Shown: one piece after another, positions 1 through 6,716 of the stretch
Position numbering within the stretch: position 1 is the first letter of the stretch
Layout: every line of letters begins with the position of its first letter
Assembly: GCA_947259475.1 (NCBI GenBank)
Contig: CAMYLW010000036.1
Coordinates: forward strand, 1-9,930
Source: Thermodesulfobacteriota bacterium
Lineage (GTDB): Bacteria; Desulfobacterota; Syntrophobacteria; BM002
Direction of reading: 5' to 3'
DNA: 9,930 nt
The notes under the pieces: generated by a model
Database searches by the model: none
The model's input: only the letters and a program-made list of their open reading frames with translations
Told to the model about the DNA's origin: nothing
Position numbers and translations under genes: made by a program

Positions 1-54
1 CAGCTACAAGTAAGCAGATCACTCTTTCGGAAACAGTCAAGGGAGGAAGACTTC

Positions 55-639
55 ATGTTGACAAAGCTCAAGCAAATACTGGTGTCATATGTGTGTATTT
101 TCGCTTTTTTGTTAGTCGCTACTCATCCAGCCCTAACCGCCAGCAAGCCTCCAGCCACAGGTGAGACTCTGCCTTCGTTCAAACTTGCCGTGCCTGACAA
201 CGATCAGGCCAGGAGCTATCTGGGGCTTTCCGGGAGCGGCCAATTTGCGGTTGCAGAAATCGAGACCCAGGTTGTAATCATTGAAATTTTCAACATGTAC
301 TGACCGTTCTGCCAAAAAGAAGCGTTCCGGGTGAACGAACTATATCGTATCATGCAGGCCAGAAAAGACCTCAAAAACAAGATAAAATTAATCGGCATTG
401 GTACCGGAAACAGTGACTTTGAAGTGAACTTCTTCCGGAAGAAGTACGAGGTTCCTTTTCCCCTCTTTTCCGACGAGGATTACTCAATCCACAAGGCAGT
501 GGGTGAAGTGAGAACCCCATATTTCATTGGTGTCAGGCTAAAAAGTGATGGAAGCAGCGAGGTCTTCTATTCCAAACTGGGTGGCTTCAGAGATGCCGGT
601 AAATTTCTCAAATTGATGGTCAAGTTATCCGGGCTCTAG
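55..639 (+). CDS. Exported TlpA/thioredoxin-like selenoprotein (UxxC active site), read through in-frame TGA
   Basis: Reading the TGA at 301-303 as selenocysteine joins two ORFs of the same frame into a 194-residue protein. Residues 1-29 look like a Sec-type signal peptide: Lys at 4 and 6, a hydrophobic core, and a probable cut after ALTA. The active site is MY-U83-P-F-C86-QKEA, matching the thioredoxin/TlpA CxxC placed after a beta strand (VVIIEIF), with Sec as the N-terminal attacking residue. Downstream come an IKLIGIGTG strand and a TPYF motif whose Pro155 would be the family's cis-proline. This arrangement is what TlpA/ResA-like redoxins have. The start is set by GGGAGGA at 41-47, 7 nt before the ATG. 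The stop lies 15 nt before the peroxiredoxin ATG, so the two are probably one operon. The likely role is an extracytoplasmic disulfide reductase or electron donor; the partner is inferred. The alternative is a nonsense-disrupted gene, but conserved PFC-QKEA directly after the TGA and intact coding to the natural end argue against decay. Confidence 0.87.
304..340 (+). promoter_or_regulatory. Candidate bacterial SECIS element for Sec83
   Basis: Immediately after the UGA, the RNA can form a 5-bp upper stem, CGUUC (323-327) with GAACG (333-337), closed by the 5-nt loop CGGGU (328-332). An alternative lower pairing is GUUC 306-309 with GAAC 337-340. The loop begins 25 nt after the UGA and has G at its second position. 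That agrees with the general bacterial SECIS description: a short hairpin about 16-37 nt after UGA with a G among the first loop bases. It lies inside the coding sequence, as bacterial SECIS elements do, and would bind SelB. The pairing is seen in the sequence; the function is inferred. Confidence 0.6.
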
Positions 640-654
640 GTGGGAGGAAGAACC

Positions 655-1266
655 ATGATGAGAAAAAAACATATATGGATAGTGGGCTTGCTGGTCATAT
701 TTGTCTGGATTGCAGCAGCCTATGCCCAGTCCCCGGACTTCAAAGAGAACATCTATTCGGTGGGAAAACTGAAACCTACAGATAGTGTCCTCAAAGTAAA
801 GGTGGGCGACCTGGCACCTGATTTTACTCTGCCGGCGGTTCGAGGCGGAAAGACTACTTTGAGTCAGTATCGCGGCAAAAAAAACGTGGTAATATCCTTT
901 GTCCCCGCTGCCTGGACACCAGTGTGCTCAGACCAATGGCCTGGTTACAACATTGCCAAAGAATACTTTGACCAGAGCGATGCCATCCTTTTGGGTATCA
1001 CTGTGGACAACATCCCGACTCTCTATGCCTGGACTAACCAGATGTGCATGGGAAGCGGAACTCTGTGGTTTCCCGTGCTCTCCGATTTCTATCCCCACGG
1101 AGCTGTGGCGAGTAAATACGGGATCTTACGCTCGGATGGCGTCAGCGAACGGTCTCTCTTTGTTATTGATAAGAAGGGAATTATCCGCTACATAGACGTC
1201 CACGATATCAACACGAGACCAAAGTTGGAAGTTCTCTTCCGCGAGCTAGGAAAGCTAGAGAAGTAA
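655..1266 (+). CDS. Exported peroxiredoxin (AhpC/TSA redoxin family)
   Basis: A 203-residue protein with an N-terminal signal peptide (MMRKK, a hydrophobic stretch at about 7-22, probable cleavage after AYA at 24). The mature part begins the redoxin fold at GDLAPDFTLP (51-60). The peroxidatic motif is P84-AAW-T88-PV-C91, the PxxxTxxC signature of peroxiredoxins. ERSLFVIDKKG near residue 165 supplies the conserved Arg region. Cys131 (QMCMG) is the only other Cys and may be a resolving or accessory residue. The protein should reduce peroxides outside the cytoplasm, using a thiol or selenol reductant. The ATG at 655 is preferred because GGAGGA at 643-648 sits 6 nt upstream; ATG 658 is also possible, while a GTG at 640 would overlap the ribosome binding site. 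It follows the TlpA-like selenoprotein by 15 nt, so that protein is a plausible reductase partner (inference). Confidence 0.88.
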   Translation: MMRKKHIWIVGLLVIFVWIAAAYAQSPDFKENIYSVGKLKPTDSVLKVKVGDLAPDFTLPAVRGGKTTLSQYRGKKNVVISFVPAAWTPVCSDQWPGYNIAKEYFDQSDAILLGITVDNIPTLYAWTNQMCMGSGTLWFPVLSDFYPHGAVASKYGILRSDGVSERSLFVIDKKGIIRYIDVHDINTRPKLEVLFRELGKLEK

Positions 1267-1369
1267 TGACGATTTTAGATTGCAGAATGTAGATTGTAGA
1301 TTCTGGAGTCTTATACCTGTAATGTAGATCAATCTCAAATCTGCAATCGCCGGAGCTTCAGCGACGGCT
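1267..1369. repeat. Convergent intergenic spacer with GATTGCAGA inverted repeat
   Basis: This spacer separates the convergent ends of the peroxiredoxin gene and fdhE. It holds a degenerate AGATTG-rich run (about 1277-1302, repeating TAGATT/GTAGATT) and a 9-bp inverted repeat, GATTGCAGA at 1278-1286 with TCTGCAATC at 1340-1348. AGATT at 1291-1295 also matches AATCT at 1331-1335. The arms could form a long-looped hairpin serving as a weak bidirectional terminator, but there is no clear T-tract. GATTGCAG also occurs at 2279-2286 near the fdhE start. This is probably a low-complexity dispersed repeat. Confidence 0.4.
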
Positions 1370-2254
1370 CTAGATTCCCAAAAGCCTCGGGGCCTTGCGC
1401 TGGTACCCTTCCTCTTCGGCCAGCAGGTCAAGATGTCCACTGGCGACGTCGTCCACAGCCAGGGTCCTGGCATCTCCAGCCTCGCGGGTATCCATCACTT
1501 TGAGGTAACCACGGCACTGCTCGCAAACGTACACCCGATACAGATCATCTCCCTCCCCGTGGAAATAGCGCAGATTTTCCTGTTTATCGGTACTGCAAAA
1601 GGGACACATCAGCCGGGGTAACTGCCAGAAGTGACCGCAGAATGAACAGAGGGCCTCCCTCTTACCTTCCTCACCCACCAAAGCAGCCATAGCAGGTGCT
1701 CCCCCGCAGACGGGACAGTAGCCGTATTGCCAGTCATCTATAGCAGCCCGCTGCGCAACAGCTTGCACCGACGCCAACAGGGAAGGCTGTAGACTGAGCT
1801 TGGTCAGGGCCTGAACAGCGGGGATCGTAACCTTTAAATCGTTTGCTACACCCTCAATCACCTTGATATCGTTCTGCAGGACTGCTGCGCTCAGCTTAAC
1901 AAGATCGAGCTTACCGGAATCCATTGCTTCTAGTAAAGTTCTTCCAGCTGCTGCCAGAACTGGATTCTCTTCCATCGAAAGATGACAGATCCTCCGGAAA
2001 AGTTCCCTGGAGGAATCTCTATCCACCTGAAAATCTCCACGATCGATGAGGGGAAATCCCTCCTCGACCTTCAATCTTAACCGCTCTTCCGGGAGGTCTA
2101 TTTCTGGTATTGCTGTTTGTTGCTGAGTTTCTTGCTGCGCTGCGAGCACCTTGTCATAAAAAGTTAGGATTTCCTCGAGCTCGCTCCTCTCTTGCCTTAG
2201 CTGGTTGAGCCGGTATGTCATTCTCTGGTAAAATTCATCTAGTGGTTCAATCAT
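1370..2254 (-). CDS. fdhE: Formate dehydrogenase accessory (assembly) protein FdhE
   Basis: A 294-residue protein, close to the roughly 300-residue size of FdhE. The N-terminal half is helical and charged (residues 1-165). The C-terminal half carries four CxxC knuckles typical of FdhE: CPVCGG (180/183), CSFCGHFW (203/206), CPFC (217/220) and CEQCRGY (244/247). FdhE is a cytoplasmic metal-binding factor required for maturation of formate dehydrogenase before Tat export. The ATG at 2254 aligns with the usual family start. An upstream in-frame ATG at 2293 would add 13 basic residues (QSCNHKRERQGR) overlapping a purine-rich GGGAGAGGCAGGGA ribosome-binding stretch, so 2254 is preferred. It is the third fdh gene in the same direction as fdhAB, but a terminator and a 246-bp spacer separate it from fdhB. 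It therefore probably has its own promoter or depends on readthrough. Confidence 0.93.
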   Translation of the reverse strand: MIEPLDEFYQRMTYRLNQLRQERSELEEILTFYDKVLAAQQETQQQTAIPEIDLPEERLRLKVEEGFPLIDRGDFQVDRDSSRELFRRICHLSMEENPVLAAAGRTLLEAMDSGKLDLVKLSAAVLQNDIKVIEGVANDLKVTIPAVQALTKLSLQPSLLASVQAVAQRAAIDDWQYGYCPVCGGAPAMAALVGEEGKREALCSFCGHFWQLPRLMCPFCSTDKQENLRYFHGEGDDLYRVYVCEQCRGYLKVMDTREAGDARTLAVDDVASGHLDLLAEEEGYQRKAPRLLGI

Positions 2255-2293
2255 TCGTCCCTGCCTCTCCCTTTTATGATTGCAGGATTGCAA

Positions 2294-2314
2294 GGGAGGG
2301 GTTAATCCCCTCCC
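2294..2314. repeat. Perfect GC-rich palindrome upstream of fdhE
   Basis: Eight-base arms GGGAGGGG (2294-2301) and CCCCTCCC (2307-2314) flank a 5-nt loop. The palindrome lies about 40 nt before the fdhE start, in its presumed 5' leader. No T-run follows on either strand, so it is not a standard terminator. It resembles the other G3AG3 hairpin at 2434-2454 in the same spacer, suggesting a dispersed palindromic repeat family or an RNA hairpin affecting fdhE expression. Confidence 0.5.
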
Positions 2315-2349
2315 CTACTCCATGTAAAACACTCGCTTATTTAGTCCAG

Positions 2350-2383
2350 GTGCGAGAAGTCGCAGCTCAAAGCCGCTCCCACA
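2350..2383 (-). repeat. REP-like palindromic element
   Basis: On the minus strand the sequence reads GTGGGAGCGGC-TTTGA-GCTGCGA followed by CTTCTCGCAC. The inner arms GCGGCT and AGCTGC pair (one G-U) around TTG, and a GTGG tetranucleotide precedes the imperfect palindrome. Both traits are typical of bacterial REP elements that carry a 5' GTRG. No REP-associated transposase (RAYT) is in the window. Whether it is multicopy in the genome cannot be seen here. Confidence 0.45.
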
Positions 2384-2426
2384 AAACTTGGCCAAATGAT
2401 CAGATTTCGACGTGCTAAGCAAACAC

Positions 2427-2454
2427 AAAAAAAGGGAGGGACAAAGTCCCTCCC
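2427..2454 (-). terminator. Intrinsic terminator after fdhAB
   Basis: On the minus strand, GGGAGGGAC (2454-2446) pairs perfectly with GTCCCTCCC (2442-2434) around a 3-nt TTT loop. Seven consecutive T residues (2433-2427) follow directly. This is a textbook rho-independent terminator, 47 nt beyond the fdhB stop codon. On the plus strand the T-tract would precede the stem, so it acts only for the fdh direction. It implies that fdhAB form a transcription unit separate from fdhE. Confidence 0.85.
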
Positions 2455-2500
2455 CAGGGTTAGCGCGACCTTATTTGGATCACCAGGTTTCCATCACGCA

Positions 2501-3247
2501 TTACAGTTTTGCCACACCTGTAATGAGTCCAGTGGCGGGCCGGAAGAGTTTGCGCAACGCCAGCTTGCGACTGATGCCAACATCGTTTTGCGCCACCGAA
2601 AACTTGTGGTAGATCGACGGATCGTCCACCACCAGGAAGATGACACGAATAGAATCAGCATCGAGAAGCTGGGCCTTTTTGTAACCCTTCTTCTGAAGCG
2701 CAGCCACTCTCTTGTTCGCCATATCCAGCATGTCACCCCTGTTACCAAAGTTCATGGTCCCAGTGGGGCAGGCCTTGACACATGCAGGAAGAAGGCCATT
2801 CCCCACTCGGTCGAAACACATGGTGCATTTGGATACCAGGCCAGTGCCTGGATCCTGCCGGGGTATATTGTATGGACATGACTCCCGGACCTCCTCAAAG
2901 TTCGAAGAGCTCAACATCCGGGTTTTGCCCGTATAAATGACGGCACCCGTGGACTCATCCTGGATGACGGCCCCGTCAACGAAACCCTCCGCGGTGTCTT
3001 TACACGGGGGTTCGAGACAGTGCCGGCACTGATCCGGGAAGAAGTACCACTTGACCTTGCCCCCGGAATCCACCTCTCGGAACCGTACCAACTTAAAGGT
3101 ACTGAAGGAGAGATCTGCTGGGTTCTGGAAGCTCCCCCAATTGTAGGTCTTGGTAGCCGGCAGCTTGTTCCACTGCTTGCAGGCCACCTGGCAGCCTCGG
3201 CAAGCCGTACACTTGGTGGTGTCTATGAAAAACGATTTACTAGCCAT
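2501..3247 (-). CDS. fdhB: Formate dehydrogenase beta (electron-transfer) subunit, three [4Fe-4S] clusters
   Basis: A 248-residue ferredoxin-type subunit with exactly 12 Cys: C13/16/19/23 (CTACRGCQVACKQW), C74/77/82 (CRHCLEPPC), C124 (ESCPYNIP), C141/144 (KCTMC) and C156/160 (ACVKACP). Twelve ligands fit three [4Fe-4S] clusters. In the second motif the Cys expected four residues after C82 is Ala86, as I recall for the soluble D. gigas-type FDH beta subunit; the four-cluster FdnH/FdoH proteins keep it. No C-terminal transmembrane helix is present, so the enzyme is probably a soluble heterodimer. There is no signal peptide: export would be by piggyback on the Tat signal of FdhA. The start at 3247 is supported by an extended AAGGAGGTGA ribosome binding site. 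It should relay electrons from the FdhA active site to a periplasmic acceptor such as a c-type cytochrome (inference). Confidence 0.93.
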   Translation of the reverse strand: MASKSFFIDTTKCTACRGCQVACKQWNKLPATKTYNWGSFQNPADLSFSTFKLVRFREVDSGGKVKWYFFPDQCRHCLEPPCKDTAEGFVDGAVIQDESTGAVIYTGKTRMLSSSNFEEVRESCPYNIPRQDPGTGLVSKCTMCFDRVGNGLLPACVKACPTGTMNFGNRGDMLDMANKRVAALQKKGYKKAQLLDADSIRVIFLVVDDPSIYHKFSVAQNDVGISRKLALRKLFRPATGLITGVAKL

Positions 3248-3254
3248 ACAGGTC

Positions 3255-3264
3255 TCACCTCCTT
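3255..3264 (-). promoter_or_regulatory. Extended Shine-Dalgarno for fdhB
   Basis: AAGGAGGTGA lies directly after the fdhA TAA stop on the minus strand, 7 nt before the fdhB ATG. It is complementary to nearly the whole 16S anti-SD sequence. The tight stop/SD/ATG arrangement shows that fdhA and fdhB are translated from one message, and it may offset reduced ribosome flow caused by inefficient Sec decoding upstream. Confidence 0.8.
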
Positions 3265-6200
3265 TTAGGCCTTTCTAACGTTCACCATGAAGGCTTTGGT
3301 TTCCGGGATCTTGGTATTGGGATCACCGACGGAAGGAGTGAGCAGGTTAGAACTGTCACCGCCATCTTTCGGAGTGACCCAGCCGAAACACCAGGGCAAG
3401 CCCACCTGATGAATAGTGGTACCGGCAATTTTGAAAGGTTTGAAACGTACGGTCACTATGGCCACCGCTTCCACCTTTCCACGCGCCGACTCCACAGTCA
3501 CCTTATCACCGTTCTTGACCCCTTTGAGCTTTGCCAACTCATGGCTCATCTCGCAGAAGGACTGGGGCTGGGTCTCAAGCAACCACGGCTGCCACCTGGT
3601 CATAACACCTGTCTGCCAGTGCTCGGTGACCCGGTAAGTGGTGGCAACTATTGGGTAGCGCGGATCGCAGGTAGCCCGGGTGTCAGCAGCAGTCCCGAAC
3701 TCCTTGATGGTGGGATTGATGAACTGTCCACTCATCAAGTTCTTCTCAATGGGACACTCCAGAGGCTCATAGTGCTCCGGAAAGGGCCCATCGGCGCGGC
3801 CCGGCCCGAACATGTGGGCATGACCATAGGGCTTCATGATGAAGGGGTACTTGGTCTTGGGGTTCAGCTTGCCGGCAGCGGTTAACATGGGCGGCCAGCC
3901 GCCGTCAGGAACATCGCCGGCCCAACCTTTGCCCGTCCAGCTGATGACCGGATGCTCTTTATCCCACGGTTGACCATAACGGTCCACCGAGGCCCGGTTG
4001 TAGATGATCCGACGGTTTACCGGCCAGCACCAGGACCACTCGGAGTAGAGGCCGATGCCGGATTTATCCTCGGTGCCGCGGCGCGCCGCCATGTTGCCCT
4101 TCTCGGTGTAGCTCTGGCAGTAGAGCCAGTTGCCCGAGGAGGTGGTGCCGTCAGCCTGTAAGGAGCCAAAACTGGGCACCAGCGTACCAGCCTTGTACGT
4201 TTTCCCTTTGAGGGTTACATCCGCCAGGAAGTAGCCGTTGATCTCCTTGGCCACCTTGTGGGAGTCGAACTTGCCCTTGGTGGTGTAGTCCCACTTGAGG
4301 TTCAAGATGGGCTCAGGAAAAGCTCCTCCCTCTACCCGGTAGAGCTCGCGGATCTTGTCCATGAGCTCAACCATGATCTCACCATCGGGTAGGGCATCTC
4401 CGGGAGGATCAGCCGCCTTGTAGCGCCACTGGCTCCAACGGCCACTATTGGTAATGGAGCCTTCCTTTTCCACAGAAGCAGCGCAAGGCAGAAAAAAGAC
4501 CTCGGTCTTGATCTTTTTGGGATCCATACCCGGACCCCTCCAGAAAGAGCCGGTCTCGTTTTCAAACAGGTTGACGTTTACCATCCAGTCCAGCTTGGTG
4601 AATGCTTCGCGGTTCTTGTTGGCATTGGCTCCGGAACAGGCCGGGTTCTGACCCCAGGCAAAAAAGCCGGTGAACTCACCCCTATACATGGCATCAAACA
4701 GATCCAGCCAGGAATAGGCCTTGCCATCATCGACCTTGGGCATCCAATCGTAACCAAAGCCGTTGAACGGAGTTCCATTTTCACCAAACATGGACTTGAG
4801 GAAACTCACTGAATATTTAGGATAGTTCCCCCACCAGTTGGCGCTAAGTGGATCGTTGGTCTTCGGAGTCCACTTCTTGTTGTAGGCAGCCAAAGAAGTG
4901 TTGGATGCCCTGGGCGTTTTCAGATAGCCGGGCCAAATGTGCCATAACAGGCAGTGGTCCGTAGAGCCCTGGACATTGGACTCGCCGCGCAGGGCATTGA
5001 CGCCGCCGCCGGCAACTCCCATGTTACCCAGAAGCAACTGGATCATGGCCATGGTTCGAATATTCTGGACGCCTACGGTGTGCTGGGTCCAGCCCATGGC
5101 GTACATGATGGTAGCGGCCTTGCCCTTCTTGCCCGATGCCGCATAAGTCTGGTAGACCTTTTCCAGGTCCGCCCTGGGTGTACCCGTAATAGCCGAGACC
5201 TTCTTGAGATTATAGCGGGAGAAGTGTTTCTTCAGCTGTTGGAACACGCAGCGCGAATTCTTGAGGCTGTGGTCTCTTTTGGGAATACCCTCTTTATCAT
5301 TTTCAAAGGCCCAGTAAGACTTATCGTAAGACTTGGTCTTCTTGTTGTAGCCAGAAAAAAGCCCATCCTTGAAACCGAACTTCTTGCCCAGGATGAAGCT
5401 AGCGTTGGTGTAATACGCCACATACTCCTTGTTATACAGGTTGTTGCTGATGATGTAGTTGATCATCCCACCCAGAAAGGCGATGTCGGTCCCTGAACGC
5501 AGGGCGGTGTAGAAGTCCGCCTTGGCTGAGGTCCGGGTAAAACGGGGATCAACACTGAGAAGGGTGGCCCCATTCTCCATCGCTTTGCCTACCCATTTCA
5601 TGGAGATGGGGTGATTTTCGGCTGCATTGCTTCCCATGACCAGGATGCAATCGCTGTTGCCGATATCAATCCAGTGGTTGGTCATTGCGCCGCGTCCGAA
5701 CGACTCTGCCAGAGCCGCAACAGTGGCGCTGTGTCAGATACGGGCCTGATGTTCAATGTAGGCCAGACCCAAAGCCCTCATCATCGTCTGCAGCGCCCAG
5801 CACTCCTCATTGTCTAGTGCAGCGCTGCCCACATGGGCAATGCCATCAGTTCTGTTGACCACCTGACCCTTGGCGTTCGTAGTCGTAAAGCTGGAGTCAC
5901 GACTTTGCTTTACTCGCCTGGCAATCTCACTCAAGGCCTGTTCCCAGGACATTTCCACCCATTTGTTACTGTAAGGGGCACGATAGAGAGGCCGTGTGAT
6001 TCGACTCTCTGTGGTGACCAACTGGTACAGAGCTGCGCCTTTGGCACAGAGTGAGCCCTGGTTGATGGGGTGATCTGGATCGCCTTCGGTGTTGATGATC
6101 TTGCCCGATCCGTCTCTGGAGGTGTGGACAATTATGCCACAACCAACTGCGCAGTAGGGGCAGATGGTGGTGGTTTCCTTGGCCCAGCGAATTTTGAGCG

Positions 6201-6309
6201 TCTGGGCCTGCGCCTCTACCGGTGCAAGGTTAAAACCCAATCCACCGAGAGCTAGGCCACCTACCGCAGCACCAGAGAATTTCATGAAATCTCTTCTTGT
6301 GATCTGCAT
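3265..6309 (-). CDS. fdhA: Tat-exported selenocysteine formate dehydrogenase alpha subunit (Mo/W-bisPGD), read through in-frame TGA
   Basis: Reading the TGA at 5736-5734 as Sec192 gives a 1014-residue protein, the size of the periplasmic FdhA/FdnG catalytic subunits. Residues 4-10, TRRDFMK, are a twin-arginine signal with probable cleavage near AQA (33-35). C50-x2-C53-x3-C57-x30-C88, followed by AKG (Lys90), binds a [4Fe-4S] cluster. ARI-U192-H193-SATVAALAESFGRGAMT is the FDH active site, with Sec ligating Mo or W and His beside it. The C-terminal region (about 895-1014: TYRVTEHW, LKGVKNGDKVTV, NLLTPSVGD) is the molybdopterin-dinucleotide-binding domain. It interconverts formate and CO2. The ATG at 6309 is chosen because the Tat motif follows directly and AAAGGAGGG lies upstream, although the spacing (about 13 nt) is long. 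In-frame ATGs at 6333 and 6357 would add 8 or 16 residues. fdhB follows after 17 bp. Confidence 0.94.
5701..5717 (-). promoter_or_regulatory. Candidate SECIS hairpin for FdhA Sec192
   Basis: On the minus strand, CGGCUCU (5717-5711) pairs with AGAGUCG (5707-5701): seven pairs including one G-U, closed by the loop GGC (5710-5708). The loop starts 24 nt after the UGA, nearly the same distance as in the TlpA-like selenoprotein gene (25 nt), and begins with G. It is the expected SelB-binding element inside the coding sequence. The pairing is seen; the role follows from the well-known FDH Sec family. Confidence 0.65.
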
Positions 6310-6392
6310 GGGTTTAATTTTCCCTCCTTTCATGAAACATCGGTACACTTCGATCATGTTTTAGACTGGCTCTTAACACCCCCTTTCACGCC

Positions 6393-6414
6393 TTAGAGGT
6401 CCATACACCTCTAA
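6393..6414. promoter_or_regulatory. Inverted repeat TTAGAGGT-N6-ACCTCTAA upstream of fdhA
   Basis: Perfect 8-base arms (6393-6400 and 6407-6414) flank a 6-base spacer, about 85-105 bp before the fdhA ATG. It could be a protein operator or, in the transcript, a simple 8-bp hairpin with a 6-nt loop. It is not followed by a T-run on the fdhA strand, so it is not an intrinsic terminator. The regulator is unknown. Confidence 0.45.
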
Positions 6415-6460
6415 TTGTCTGTTCAGTTACTTATCCATTAGCCGTTGACTTGAAAGTCAT

Positions 6461-6484
6461 AGCTCGGAATACTTTTCCCGAGCT
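6461..6484. repeat. Inverted repeat AGCTCGG-N10-CCGAGCT in fdhA leader
   Basis: Seven-base perfect arms at 6461-6467 and 6478-6484 with a 10-nt loop. It is directly flanked by the palindromes TTCGCGAA (6484-6491) and TGACTT-GA-AAGTCA (6446-6459). On the plus strand a T5 run (6496-6500) lies 11 nt past the stem, too far for a confident terminator. This is probably leader structure or operator sequence. Confidence 0.35.
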
Positions 6485-6716
6485 TCGCGAACAGTTTTTC
6501 AATAACTTATCGGGTCGAGATAAAACCTAGACGGAAGCTGACTTACCAATGTTAAGGTCTAGCGTTTGCTACTAAAACTCAACCAAATAGTTATTATTAA
6601 TAGACGTGTTGCGGCCCGAGATTCTGTCTGATGACAGTGGACGCCTCATGAGCGTAGTGATACTGAAATGAGATGGATAAAAAGTTAAAGGTTGAAAAGC
6701 TTAAACATATTGGGTC

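Larger units (their letters stand above)
6310..6716. other. Presumed long fdhA 5' leader with several inverted repeats, no gene
   Basis: No convincing coding sequence was seen in this stretch. It contains perfect or near-perfect inverted repeats: 6393-6414 (8-bp arms), 6446-6459 (TGACTT-GA-AAGTCA), 6461-6484 (AGCTCGG...CCGAGCT), 6484-6491 (TTCGCGAA) and 6624-6637 (CTGTC-TGAT-GACAG). If fdhAB starts at the promoter proposed at 6717-6744, most of this would be a roughly 400-nt structured leader. No known riboswitch was recognised. Confidence 0.35.

Noticed and set aside
1..13. Possible 3' end of an upstream gene (frame 2 reads SYK then TAA at 11-13).
   Set aside because: Only three codons are visible; no family can be judged, so it is not listed as a gene.
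331..639. Independent protein starting at GTG 331.
   Set aside because: It is the C-terminal part of the TlpA-like selenoprotein. The start lies inside the candidate SECIS hairpin, there is no SD, and the family's CxxC equivalent would be lost.
640..654. GTG 640 as the peroxiredoxin start.
   Set aside because: It would make the SD GGAGGA part of the coding sequence; ATG 655 is correctly spaced and leads straight into the signal peptide.
2396..2881. 161-residue ORF on the + strand overlapping fdhB and its terminator.
   Set aside because: It runs through the fdhAB terminator and antisense to the Fe-S cluster motifs of fdhB; shadow ORF.
4954..5496. 180-residue ORF on the + strand inside fdhA.
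   Set aside because: Antisense shadow of a clearly conserved FDH catalytic subunit; no recognisable domain and no convincing start context.
6310..6480. Molybdenum/tungsten cofactor (Moco) riboswitch in the fdhA leader.
   Set aside because: The hairpins are simple inverted repeats and the conserved Moco-motif sequence blocks I remember from E. coli moaA are not present.
6624..6670. C/D-box-like arrangement (TGATGA followed by CTGA).
   Set aside because: These are very short motifs, expected by chance; C/D RNAs are archaeal or eukaryotic, and the rest of the window is bacterial.
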